DNA of 64,000 bases, taken from the NCBI RefSeq assembly GCF_034521915.1, contig NZ_JAXHLU010000017.1, forward strand, positions 124,001 through 188,000. The letters are read 5' to 3'. Positions 46,118 to 54,745 of the stretch are shown piece by piece. The DNA comes from Fodinibius sp034521915. GTDB lineage: Bacteria; Bacteroidota; Rhodothermia; Balneolales; Balneolaceae. Each line of letters starts with the position of its first letter. Position 1 is the first letter of the stretch. The position numbers and the translations under genes were made by a program. The notes beneath the pieces are model-generated. The model was not told where the DNA came from. It saw nothing but the letters and a program-made list of their open reading frames with translations, and did not search any database.

Positions 46118-46181
46118 ATTCTTTCAGACTGTATTTGTAAAAGGCCAAATATAAGTAATTTACAACAACATATTGTTGCTG

Positions 46182-47204
46182 TTATTGCTTCAATTTTAAG
46201 TGCCCGGGAGCTAATTCAGAAGGTGTTTTACATCCCAGTAACGTAAGAATAGTGACCAGCTGGTTGTACCATTTTTGATATAACTGTTCCAATCCATCGT
46301 ATCCATTTTCAACAACAGCTTTAATTACAGGCTGGGCGGAAGCCGCAAAATCTGCTCCCAAACAAAATGATTTGGCAATATCATGACTCGACCTAATTCC
46401 ACCCGAGGCAATAAGTTCAAAATCATACTCTTCCTTAAGATCAGCTAACTGTGTGACGCACTCCAGGGTTGGCATTCCCCAGTTATTGAAATCATTATCA
46501 GGATTTTTATTAGATGTGCGCTCGTTCTCAACTTTTGCCCAGCTGGTACCCCCTGCCCCGGAAACGTCAATAACCTTAACTCCTGTATCTAACAATCGTT
46601 TACCAACCTCCGCTGAGATTCCAGCTCCGGTTTCTTTTACAATGACGGGAAGTGAAGTATCCTTGCAAAGCTGTGCTATGCCTTTTTCTATACCCTTAAA
46701 GTTACGATCTCCTTCGGGTTGCATAAGTTCCTGAAGCGGATTGAGGTGAACAATCACTGCATCAGCTTCAATAGAATCAATGAGCAAATTTAGTTTCTCT
46801 TTTGATAATCCTCCTACTAATTGTGCGCCACCGATATTCGAGGCTATAAAAGCGTTTGGTGCTTTTTCTCTTACAATAGAAAACGAAGAAGTAGTCTCGG
46901 GATCTTCGAGCATTACACGCTGACTTCCCACGCCAAATGGTATATTATGCTCCTCACAAAACTCTGCAATAATAGCGTTCACAGCGCCGGCATCCGTATA
47001 TCCTCCGGTCATTGAAGATATAAACAATGGAAATGAAAAAGTTCTACCAAGCAAACTAACATCCGTTGATACTTCATCAACATTGATTTCGGGTAATGCG
47101 TTATGAACAAAATAAAATTGTTCAAATCCGGATGGAATTTGATAATCTACCTCACCTGAGGTTGTTAAATCTACATGATCTTTTTTTCGGTCTTTTATGC
47201 TCAT
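46182..47204 (-). CDS. fni: Isopentenyl-diphosphate delta-isomerase, type 2 (FMN)
   Basis: 340 aa FMN/NADPH-dependent type 2 IDI. Markers: SSMTGGYTDAGAVN, GVGSQRVML, and VHLNPLQELMQPEGD; IDVSGAGGTSWAKVE and IASGGIRSSHDIAKSFCLGAD bind the flavin phosphate. Interconverts IPP and DMAPP, supplying the next gene, polyprenyl synthase. Two bp after the SDR stop. Confidence 0.9.
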   Translation of the reverse strand: MSIKDRKKDHVDLTTSGEVDYQIPSGFEQFYFVHNALPEINVDEVSTDVSLLGRTFSFPLFISSMTGGYTDAGAVNAIIAEFCEEHNIPFGVGSQRVMLEDPETTSSFSIVREKAPNAFIASNIGGAQLVGGLSKEKLNLLIDSIEADAVIVHLNPLQELMQPEGDRNFKGIEKGIAQLCKDTSLPVIVKETGAGISAEVGKRLLDTGVKVIDVSGAGGTSWAKVENERTSNKNPDNDFNNWGMPTLECVTQLADLKEEYDFELIASGGIRSSHDIAKSFCLGADFAASAQPVIKAVVENGYDGLEQLYQKWYNQLVTILTLLGCKTPSELAPGHLKLKQ

Positions 47205-47206
47205 AG

Positions 47207-47935
47207 CTAAATCATATAGCTTCCGCCATTAATATGGAAGGTCGAACCCGTCATATGCGGAACTTTACCACTTGCAAGAAAAGCAACCAGCTCCCCTACT
47301 TCATCCGGAGATGTTATCTCATCAAAAGCCATACCCTCTGTTAAATAATCTTCGCCATAAACCTCAATAGAATCCATAGCCATATCAGTTTTGATAAAGC
47401 CCGGTGCGATGGAGTATGCGGAAATGTCGTGTTCACCAAAATCTCGGGCTACACTTTTAGTAAATGCCACAAGTCCGCCCTTGGAGGCCGCATAAGCCGA
47501 ATATTCCTGCGTATCACCCCGATAAGCGGCCCGGGAAGATATGTTTATAAGATATCCCCCCTCCTCTTTCACCCAGCGATTTAATGCCCATTTAGAAAGC
47601 AAAGCAGGAGCACGAAGATTTACCTGCAAGGTTTGATCCCATTTTTCGAGCCAGGATTCATCTTCATCTTCAAAGCCGGATTCCATAAAAACACCGGCAT
47701 TATTAATAAGCACATTGGGAACTTCTTCACTATCAAATATGGGCTTTAGCTTTGACTCAACTGCCACGGAATCGGCCAAATCAACATAGAGACCTTCAAA
47801 GTCATCATTTTGAGAAAATTCTTTGGGAAATTCGGAAGAGCGTGCGGTACCTATTACTTTAAAATCCTCCTTCAAAAGTGATTTTGTTATGCTCTTTCCA
47901 ATACCACGAGAAGCGCCGGTGACTAATGCGTACAC
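47207..47935 (-). CDS. SDR-family reductase (3-oxoacyl-ACP reductase-like)
   Basis: 242 aa with GTG start. TGASRGIGKSI (nucleotide motif), NNAGVF, ISSRAAYRG with the catalytic Ser, YAASKGGLVAFTK with Tyr and Lys, and the C-terminal GSTFHINGGSYMI. Close to FabG-like or cyclic-alcohol reductases. The substrate is not known; next to the isoprenoid genes by 2 bp. Confidence 0.83.
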   Translation of the reverse strand: MYALVTGASRGIGKSITKSLLKEDFKVIGTARSSEFPKEFSQNDDFEGLYVDLADSVAVESKLKPIFDSEEVPNVLINNAGVFMESGFEDEDESWLEKWDQTLQVNLRAPALLSKWALNRWVKEEGGYLINISSRAAYRGDTQEYSAYAASKGGLVAFTKSVARDFGEHDISAYSIAPGFIKTDMAMDSIEVYGEDYLTEGMAFDEITSPDEVGELVAFLASGKVPHMTGSTFHINGGSYMI

Positions 47936-48013
47936 AATAATATCAGTTCGTTATTATTCGTTTTCTGAGAAGGTAAGAATCGGATTGAGGGCATCCAAAG
48001 ATTTGAGAAATTT

Positions 48014-48538
48014 CTATGCTCTATAAACCGGCACGTTAGAGCATGCCTCACCGTACATTAATTTTTTGACATATGGTACCAGCTTTTGGGTAGCGTAAAG
48101 ATAAACACTTTCGGGTACGGGCTTTTCTTTACTCGAACATCCCTTGAGTATTACAAATTTGTTTTCATAACTGCTCCAGTCAACCTCATCCAATTTACGT
48201 CGGTAGAGTTCGAAGAGTATGTCCTCTTTTTGACCTTTAAATACTTCTTTGGCATGTCCGGTAAGATATTGTCCCACAAGCATATAGGCCCACTTAGATA
48301 TAATAGCATCAGTTGAGCAATAAACAGCCACGTACTGCCCTTCAAATTGACTCCAATCGAAGTCTTCAAGCTGACTTCTAAATTCCTGCTCTTTCAGGAT
48401 CATTCCCTTAAAAAGGAATTGTTTTAGATCAAGTTCGGCCTTGGGAGTATTATCAAAATACTTCTGGAGATCAATGGTAATAAGCTTATCAGACTGTTTT
48501 ACCTTGTTGACAATTTCGCCTTTGGTATCAGTAGTCAT
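48014..48538 (-). CDS. DUF2480 family protein
   Basis: 174 aa. Typical of DUF2480: ITIDLQKYFD, LFKGMILKEQEFR, FDWSQFEGQYVAVYCSTDAI, ISKWAYMLV, KFVILKGCSSKEKPVPES and YGEACSNVPVYRA. Three conserved cysteines fit a role in metal or cluster handling, which agrees with its place at the end of the suf operon (3 bp after the A-type carrier gene). Function unproven. Confidence 0.82.
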   Translation of the reverse strand: MTTDTKGEIVNKVKQSDKLITIDLQKYFDNTPKAELDLKQFLFKGMILKEQEFRSQLEDFDWSQFEGQYVAVYCSTDAIISKWAYMLVGQYLTGHAKEVFKGQKEDILFELYRRKLDEVDWSSYENKFVILKGCSSKEKPVPESVYLYATQKLVPYVKKLMYGEACSNVPVYRA

Positions 48539-48541
48539 AGT

Positions 48542-48881
48542 TTAAATTGAGAACGATTCTCCGCACGAGCATGTGCGATTTGCATTCGGATTATGAAAAT
48601 GAAAACCTTCTCCGTTTAAACCATCCGTATAATCAAGTTCCGTTCCGGAAAGGTATAAAAAGCTTCGCATATCAACGACCAACTGTATGCCTTTATCTTC
48701 AAACTGTTGATCCTCTTCATCACCGGTTTCGGGATTGGAATCAAACTCCAGATCATAGGTTAGGCCGGAACATCCACCACTTACAACACCCACGCGCAGC
48801 ATAGCATCATCAGCAATTTTCTGCTCTTCGCGAATCTGCTTTGATACGTTGTGCTGCACGTTCTGTAATTGAAATGGACAT
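48542..48881 (-). CDS. sufA: A-type Fe-S carrier (SufA/IscA/HesB), apparent frameshift near the N-terminus
   Basis: The C-terminal part is a normal A-type carrier: LRVGVVSGGCSGLTYDLEF with the first Cys and TCSCGESFSI with the Cys pair. That frame has no ATG at a normal place; its first usable codon is GTG at 48859, giving 105 aa with the odd start MQHNVSKQIREEQ. In another frame, ATG at 48881 reads MSISITERAAQRIK, the expected family N-terminus, and then stops after nine residues. Removing one A from the AAA run (plus-strand TTT 48840-48842) joins both as RIKQIREEQ. So either a sequencing error or a real +1 insertion. It carries clusters from SUF to client proteins. Confidence 0.8.
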
Positions 48882-48894
48882 AATGCTACTCTAT

Positions 48895-49446
48895 TTATAC
48901 AGAGACTACCTGAATTTCAGGATCTACGCGTTTAACCATACTTTCAATAGCGTAAAGTGTACCACTTGTTGCTGTTGGACACGTTCCACAAGCACCCTGG
49001 TAGTGAACTTTGAGCCGATTACCGTCTAATCCTAAGATCTTCAATCCGCCTCCATCAGCTAAAAGATATGGCCGTACCTGTTCATCTAACATCTGATTGA
49101 TCTCCTGTAAACGAGGATCATCGGTTTCCTGAACTTCTTTAGTGGCATGGACTTCCTCATCTTCCACAGCATCCGATTGAGGAGTAGCCTCACGAATAGG
49201 CGGAGCCAATTGCCGGAGGAGTTCAGACCATACGGCATCACCGTCTTGCGTCACCGTCACGTATTTATCTACATAATAGACATTAATAACGTGATCAATG
49301 GAGAACAGTGCTGATGCAAGTTCATTATCCTCCGCTTCAGAAGCGTTTTCAAAAGATTTTGTAACTCCGTTGGTTAAAGATTCTCCCAATACAAATCGCA
49401 TAGCATCGGGATTGGGCGTACGTTCAATTTCTTTAATTTTAGGCAT
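48895..49446 (-). CDS. NifU-like Fe-S scaffold (Nfu)
   Basis: 183 aa. N-terminal Nfu_N domain (about 5-85: IERTPNPDAMRFVLGE, VYYVDKYVTVTQ), an acidic linker, and the NifU C-terminal domain (about 110-183) with cluster-binding CGTCPTATSG (CX2C) and LADGGGLKILGL. Receives Fe-S clusters from SufBCD. Located 13 bp before the A-type carrier gene and 87 bp after sufS. Confidence 0.87.
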   Translation of the reverse strand: MPKIKEIERTPNPDAMRFVLGESLTNGVTKSFENASEAEDNELASALFSIDHVINVYYVDKYVTVTQDGDAVWSELLRQLAPPIREATPQSDAVEDEEVHATKEVQETDDPRLQEINQMLDEQVRPYLLADGGGLKILGLDGNRLKVHYQGACGTCPTATSGTLYAIESMVKRVDPEIQVVSV

Positions 49447-49533
49447 AATGGTTTAATCTAATAGCTTTTGTTGACTCACTATTTAGAACGAATATAAATA
49501 TAAAATAATTCAATTCACAGCTTCAAGTTGAAG

Positions 49534-50781
49534 CTAATTGAACATTGAAATAGCTTTTCGAATTCCCTCTGTAAGGCGATCAATGTCTTCTTTGGTATTG
49601 TAGAACGAAAGTGAAGCTCGAGCCGTTGCGGATACATTGAACCGCCGCATAGTAGGCTGTGCACAGTGATGACCGGTGCGGATTGCGATGCCCTGCTGAT
49701 CCAATATAGTTCCGATATCGGTGGCGTGTATATCTTCATGGACAAAAGATAATACCGAAGCTTTTTCTTTGGCTGTGCCAATAATGCGAATACCATCGAT
49801 ACTTTGCAGCTGTTCGGTGCCGTATTTCAATAACTCTTGCTCATACTGAGCAATATTTTTCATTCCGATCTCATTCAGAAATGAAATAGTTTCTCCAAAA
49901 CCAATACTCGCTGCTATGGGCGGCGTTCCGGCTTCGAATTTGTGGGGTAAAATATTATAAGTGGTTTCCTCAAAGGAGACTTTGTCAATCATATCTCCAC
50001 CACCTCGATATGGAGGCATCTCATCGAGATACTTCTTTTTGCCATAGAGTATACCAAATCCTGTAGGACCACACATTTTATGGGCCGAAAAGGCATAGAA
50101 GTCTGCATTCAGATCCTGAACATCGACAGGTGTATGTGGTACTGCTTGTGCCCCATCAATTAAAACAGGAATATCATATTCGTGGGCAGCAGTAATTATC
50201 TTTTTAACAGGATGTACGGTCCCCAGTGCATTGGAGACGTGCCCGACGGCAACGATGGCCGTATTATTGTTAAGTAAATTAAGATATTCATCCCAGATAA
50301 TATCGCCGTTATCGTCAACAGGAATTACGCGAATTTCAGCACCCAACCTATCAGCAACCATCTGCCAAGGGACGATATTAGCATGATGCTCAATTTCAGA
50401 GAGAAGAATTTCATCTCCCTCATTAATAAACCGATCACCAAAGCTGTTTGCTACCAGGTTTATGGAATCAGTGGTACCGGTCGTGAAAATAATTTCATCC
50501 TTATGCTCGGCATTGATGAACTGCTGCACTTTTTCTCGTGTCAATTCATAATCATCAGTAGCCTTTTGGCTGAGCGTATGGATTCCGCGATGAACATTAG
50601 CGTGCTCATTGCGGTGGTACGCATGGATGCGATCTGCAACACGAGCAGGCATTTGACTGGAAGCTGCATTATCTAAATAAACCAAAGGCTGTCCCTTTAC
50701 CTGCTGGGTAAGTACAGGAAATTGTTCTCGAATGCGGTCAAAATCCACATCCACTTTTGATTTTGTTGCAGCTTCAGCCAT
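49534..50781 (-). CDS. sufS: Cysteine desulfurase SufS
   Basis: 415 aa PLP enzyme. PLP-binding Lys235 in FYAFSAHKMCGPTG, catalytic Cys373 in RTGHHCAQPTMRRF, and the His in EIEHHANIVPW. Delivers sulfur to SufU/E or SufBCD. No SufE/SufU gene lies next to it in this window. Nine bp after sufD. Confidence 0.92.
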   Translation of the reverse strand: MAEAATKSKVDVDFDRIREQFPVLTQQVKGQPLVYLDNAASSQMPARVADRIHAYHRNEHANVHRGIHTLSQKATDDYELTREKVQQFINAEHKDEIIFTTGTTDSINLVANSFGDRFINEGDEILLSEIEHHANIVPWQMVADRLGAEIRVIPVDDNGDIIWDEYLNLLNNNTAIVAVGHVSNALGTVHPVKKIITAAHEYDIPVLIDGAQAVPHTPVDVQDLNADFYAFSAHKMCGPTGFGILYGKKKYLDEMPPYRGGGDMIDKVSFEETTYNILPHKFEAGTPPIAASIGFGETISFLNEIGMKNIAQYEQELLKYGTEQLQSIDGIRIIGTAKEKASVLSFVHEDIHATDIGTILDQQGIAIRTGHHCAQPTMRRFNVSATARASLSFYNTKEDIDRLTEGIRKAISMFN

Positions 50782-50790
50782 AAATAATTT

Positions 50791-52134
50791 TTAAACGGTT
50801 AACTTTGAATCAAGTTGATTCTCTGTAAATCGATGTACTTCATCTACAAGCAGATCTTGAACCGAATCTACCGTAATATTTTCGATCGTTTCAAGCGCAA
50901 AGGCGTAAATAAGCATTTCGCGAGCTTGCTGTTCGTTAAGGCCGCGACTCATTAGGTAGAAAAGTTCGTCCTGCTCTAACTGTCCCACGGTAGCACCGTG
51001 CGTACAGACCACATCATCGGCAAAAATCTCGAGCTGCGGCTTGGTGTTTACCAACCCTTTGCGAGAGAGCAGCAGATTTCGGTTTTCCTGAAACGAGTCA
51101 ATCTTTTGGGCATCCTTTCGCACAAAAATCTTTCCGTTGAAGACTGAATGCGCATTACCGTTAATGACACATTTGTGCAGCTGGTGACTTTCGCAGTGCG
51201 AATATCTATGATCCATGACAGAGTGTGTATCAGAAACCTGGTCTCCGTCGATAAGTACGAGACCGTCGACAGTGAATTCAACTTCTTCATCGCGCTGAGA
51301 AATACGTGGTTCGTTGCGTGAGAGCTTGGCGCCAAGAGTAATAGTATACGACTCGTAATTAGCGTGGTGATGTACAAAGGCTGCCGTGCGTGCAACATGA
51401 ATTGCTTCACGACTATCGCGCTGAATCTTGGTATGTTTGACATAGGACTCTTCCTCAGCATTGATCTCAACAACCGGAAGATTGAAATACTTGTTATCGC
51501 CTAATCCTATATGATCTTCAACTACCGTAACTTCAGACTTCTTATCAGCAATAACCACACTGCGTGAAGTAGTAAAGTACTTAGTGTCGGCATCGGTTTG
51601 AACAAATAATAAGTGCAATGGCACGTCAACGGTGAGACCCTCCGGTACATACACAAACACGCCATCCTTTAAGAAGGCTTTGTTAAAAGATGAGAATACA
51701 TCTTTTTCGAAATTGTTCTCAACGTATTTGTTGAGGTGTTCTTTAAGAAGGTTATTATCCTCTTCAGCAAGCTTGGCTATATTGCCGATTAGTACTTCAT
51801 CGGGAATATCTCCGGTGGAAGAATGTTCTGCAGAAAAGGAACCATTGACAAATGTCAGTCGAGCCCCTTTACTCTCCGGGAGATAGTGTTCGCTTATATC
51901 CGGAACTTTAACATCCAGATCGGAAGCCAACTCATAAGAATCCTTATAAAGATCCCGTAGGCTGATAAACTTCCAGTCCTCAAGCTTTTTAGTCGGAAAT
52001 GGAATATTGCGAACTTCCTCTGCCCCTTTGAGGCGAACCTCATCCAAAAATTTGGATTTTCCGTTCAGTGAACCTTGAAAGTTAAGTAAGTCTTGTAAAA
52101 AAGTGTGCTCTTTTTGTTTTTTCACTTTACCCAT
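50791..52134 (-). CDS. sufD: Fe-S assembly protein SufD
   Basis: 447 aa, parallel beta-helix SufB/D family. PFPTKKLEDWKFISLRDLY near the N-terminus, VDVPLHLLF, and the C-terminal NGNAHSVFNGKIFVRKDAQ and DDVVCTHGATVGQLEQDELFY. Forms a complex with SufB and SufC. 21 bp after sufC. Confidence 0.92.
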   Translation of the reverse strand: MGKVKKQKEHTFLQDLLNFQGSLNGKSKFLDEVRLKGAEEVRNIPFPTKKLEDWKFISLRDLYKDSYELASDLDVKVPDISEHYLPESKGARLTFVNGSFSAEHSSTGDIPDEVLIGNIAKLAEEDNNLLKEHLNKYVENNFEKDVFSSFNKAFLKDGVFVYVPEGLTVDVPLHLLFVQTDADTKYFTTSRSVVIADKKSEVTVVEDHIGLGDNKYFNLPVVEINAEEESYVKHTKIQRDSREAIHVARTAAFVHHHANYESYTITLGAKLSRNEPRISQRDEEVEFTVDGLVLIDGDQVSDTHSVMDHRYSHCESHQLHKCVINGNAHSVFNGKIFVRKDAQKIDSFQENRNLLLSRKGLVNTKPQLEIFADDVVCTHGATVGQLEQDELFYLMSRGLNEQQAREMLIYAFALETIENITVDSVQDLLVDEVHRFTENQLDSKLTV

Positions 52135-52155
52135 TTGATTATAACAATTCTTCGT

Positions 52156-52920
52156 TTACAGTACTGATGCGTCTTCGCTCAACCAATCGTATCCTTGGTC
52201 TTCAAGCTTTATAGCAAGGTCTTTGTCACCAGACTTAGCAATCTTGCCGTCAATCATTACGTGTACATGATCGGGTTGCACATAATCCAGAATACGTTGG
52301 TAGTGTGTTACTAATACTACAGCATTATCTTCACCGGACAACTCATTGATGCCATTAGCAACAATCTTTAGCGCATCAATATCCAAACCGGAATCGGTTT
52401 CGTCCAGGAAGGACAACTTAGGTCGCAATACTGCCATCTGGAAGATCTCGTTTCGCTTCTTCTCACCGCCGCTGAATCCGGCGTTGACGCTGCGATCGAG
52501 GAATTCTTCTTTCATATCAACGAGTTTTAGCTGCTCACGAGCATGATCCTCAAATTGCAGAGGATCGAGCTCTTCGCGTCCCCGTTCCTGAGCAATTGTA
52601 TTATACGCCTGTCGAAGCAGGTTCTTATTGGTTACTCCGGGAACTTCAACGGGATATTGGAAAGCAAGGAAAATGCCCAGGTGAGCACGTTCATCGGCTT
52701 CAAGCTCAAGAATACTTTCGCCATTAAACAGAATATCGCCCTGAGTAACCTCATAGGCTTCGTGTCCTGCCACAACTTTTGAAAGCGTACTCTTTCCACT
52801 TCCGTTGGGACCCATGATCGCATGGATCTCTCCTTCATTGATTGTCAAGTTAACTCCTTTAAGGATCTTCTCTGATGGATCCTCTTCTACGCAAACGTGT
52901 AAATCTTTAATTTCTAACAC
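52156..52920 (-). CDS. sufC: SUF ATPase SufC
   Basis: 254 aa ABC-type ATPase with GTG start. Walker A GPNGSGKSTLSKVV, signature NAGFSGGEKKRNEIFQM, Walker B LSFLDETDSGLDIDAL, H-loop LVTHYQRIL. Drives conformational change in SufBCD. 48 bp after sufB. Confidence 0.93.
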   Translation of the reverse strand: MLEIKDLHVCVEEDPSEKILKGVNLTINEGEIHAIMGPNGSGKSTLSKVVAGHEAYEVTQGDILFNGESILELEADERAHLGIFLAFQYPVEVPGVTNKNLLRQAYNTIAQERGREELDPLQFEDHAREQLKLVDMKEEFLDRSVNAGFSGGEKKRNEIFQMAVLRPKLSFLDETDSGLDIDALKIVANGINELSGEDNAVVLVTHYQRILDYVQPDHVHVMIDGKIAKSGDKDLAIKLEDQGYDWLSEDASVL

Positions 52921-52968
52921 TTTAACTTATTCCTCTAATATTTTTGATTAAAAAGTTTTCCTGATCTG

Positions 52969-54417
52969 TTATCCTACGCTGCCTTCGAGCTTAATGCCGA
53001 GCAATTTGTCAGCTTCAACGGCAAACTCCATCGGCAGCTCTTGTAGTACTTCTTTGGCAAAACCATTAACAATGAGTGAAATAGCATCATCCTCATCCAT
53101 TCCGCGCTGCTGTAGATAAAAGATCTGCTCTTCACCAACACGGCTGGTAGATGCCTCATGTTCAACCTTGGCAGTCGGATTCGCCGACTCAATATATGGG
53201 AAGGTATGAGCTCCACAAGTTTGACCGATCAGCATGGAGTCACAAACCGAATAATTCTGTGCACCGTCAGCACGCGGACTAATTTTTACCAATCCGCGAT
53301 AACTGTTATTGGATTCACCAGCAGAAATACCTTTAGAAATGATAGTACTCTTGGTGTTTTTACCAACGTGAATCATTTTTGTACCGGTATCAGCCTGTTG
53401 ACGCTGATTCGTTACCGCTACGGAGTAAAACTCACCTACCGAATTGTCTCCTGCCAGTATTACACTTGGATACTTCCAGGTAATGGCCGAACCGGTTTCG
53501 ACCTGTGTCCAGGAGATCTTTGAATTGTCTCCACGGCAGTGTCCACGCTTGGTAACAAAATTATAAATACCGCCCTGCCCTTTTTCATCACCGGAATACC
53601 AGTTCTGAATGGTAGAATATTTAATTTCGGCATCTTCAAGAGCAACCAGCTCAACAACCGCTGCATGTAGTTGAGTTTCTTGATATTGCGGTGCCGTACA
53701 GCCCTCGAGATAACTTACATGGCTGTTATCTTCACAGATGATAAGCGTACGTTCAAATTGTCCCGATTGCATATTATTAATGCGGAAATACGTAGAAAGC
53801 TCCATCGGGCAGACCGTATCTTCAGGGACATAGACAAATGATCCGTCTGAAAATACTGCTGAATTCAATGCAGCATAGAAATTATCACCCTTAGGTACTA
53901 CTGAACCCAAATATTTTTTTACAATTTCGGGATGGTCTTGGATAGCTTCTGAAATAGAACAGAAAATAACGCCTGCTTCAGCAAGCTTTTCTTTGAATGT
54001 GGTAAAAATGGATTCACTATCAAAAACCGCATCCACAGCAATGCCCTGCAGCTGCTTCTGCTCTTGAAGAGGAATCCCCAATTTTTCATAGGTTTCCAAA
54101 ATCTGGGGGTCGATGTCATCCAGGCTTTCGGGCTTTTTGCCGTCTTTCTTCTTGGTAGAAGAATAATATTGGATATTATCAAAATCAGGAGTTTCGTGTT
54201 CAATATTTTGCCAGTCAGGCTCTTCCATCTGCTTCCATTTTTCAAAAGCTTCAAGACGGAATTCCAAGACCCATTCCGGCTCATCCTTGCGACGAGAAAT
54301 CTCTCGGATGATATCTTCATTAATGCCAGTGGGAAAGTCTTCATATTCCACATCAGTGGTAAAACCATACTTATACTCACCACCTACCATGGATTCTAGG
54401 GCTTCAGTTTCACTCAT
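52969..54417 (-). CDS. sufB: Fe-S scaffold protein SufB
   Basis: 482 aa, full length. Family features: EWVLEFRLEAFEKWKQM, YVPEDTVCPMELSTYFRIN, LEGCTAPQYQETQLHAAVVE, RGHCRGDNSKISWTQVETG, and the C-terminal TAKVEHEASTSRVGEEQIFY. Cluster assembly scaffold of the SUF system. First gene of the operon, with a long leader that has an inverted repeat. Confidence 0.93.
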   Translation of the reverse strand: MSETEALESMVGGEYKYGFTTDVEYEDFPTGINEDIIREISRRKDEPEWVLEFRLEAFEKWKQMEEPDWQNIEHETPDFDNIQYYSSTKKKDGKKPESLDDIDPQILETYEKLGIPLQEQKQLQGIAVDAVFDSESIFTTFKEKLAEAGVIFCSISEAIQDHPEIVKKYLGSVVPKGDNFYAALNSAVFSDGSFVYVPEDTVCPMELSTYFRINNMQSGQFERTLIICEDNSHVSYLEGCTAPQYQETQLHAAVVELVALEDAEIKYSTIQNWYSGDEKGQGGIYNFVTKRGHCRGDNSKISWTQVETGSAITWKYPSVILAGDNSVGEFYSVAVTNQRQQADTGTKMIHVGKNTKSTIISKGISAGESNNSYRGLVKISPRADGAQNYSVCDSMLIGQTCGAHTFPYIESANPTAKVEHEASTSRVGEEQIFYLQQRGMDEDDAISLIVNGFAKEVLQELPMEFAVEADKLLGIKLEGSVG

Positions 54418-54485
54418 AAGAAATTATTACGGTAAATTTTACGATTTCAGCAGTTTATTTAATAAACAGTATTCGGTGATACGGC

Positions 54486-54530
54486 GTTCGAAACTGGATT
54501 TAGATTAATTCTAATTTAATCCATTCGAAC
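54486..54530. promoter_or_regulatory. Inverted repeat in the suf leader
   Basis: Left arm GTTCGAA (54486-54492), AC bulge, TGGATT, TAGA; loop TTAAT; right arm TCTA, ATTT bulge, AATCCA, TTCGAAC (54524-54530). Seventeen pairs in total, in the leader between the candidate promoter and the sufB ATG, which starts 69 bp further on. No T-tract on either side, so it is not a terminator. Could be an operator or an RNA hairpin controlling the operon. Confidence 0.6.
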
Positions 54531-54559
54531 CATTAATAGATATTACTTTCACAGAGCCT

Positions 54560-54590
54560 CAAATATAAGGATTATTGGCTCTAACTTAAA
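54560..54590 (-). promoter_or_regulatory. Candidate promoter for the suf operon
   Basis: On the minus strand TATATTTG (54567-54560) is a full match to the TANNTTTG element; the -33 position holds TTTA (54590-54587), one mismatch, with a 19-nt spacer. Transcription would start near 54553, giving a leader of about 135 nt. The rest of 54418-54745 shows no gene. Confidence 0.45.
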
Positions 54591-54745
54591 CATATTTCGA
54601 GCACTTTTATTTCTTACACCAACTTGATTCTCAGCTTTCTTAAGATCGTGTAGAATTTATTTTGTTACCAATTGAAAATTGCTATACCTATGATAAGTAC
54701 CATTTATAAAACTGCTTGTTGCCAAGCTTTACTTACAACGTTTTA

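Noticed and set aside
46146..46153. TATATTTG on the minus strand before the polyprenyl synthase gene as a promoter
   Set aside because: The -7 element is perfect but no TTTG-like element is at the right distance, so I do not call a promoter.
51048..51473. Minus-strand frame of 141 codons within sufD
   Set aside because: Alternative frame of a complete sufD; no independent support.
53919..54383. Minus-strand frame of 154 codons within sufB
   Set aside because: Out-of-frame overlap with a highly conserved gene; no recognisable motif and no start signal.
54486..54530. Inverted repeat before sufB as a terminator of pta or suf
   Set aside because: No T-tract on either strand and it lies inside the suf leader; kept as a regulatory element instead.
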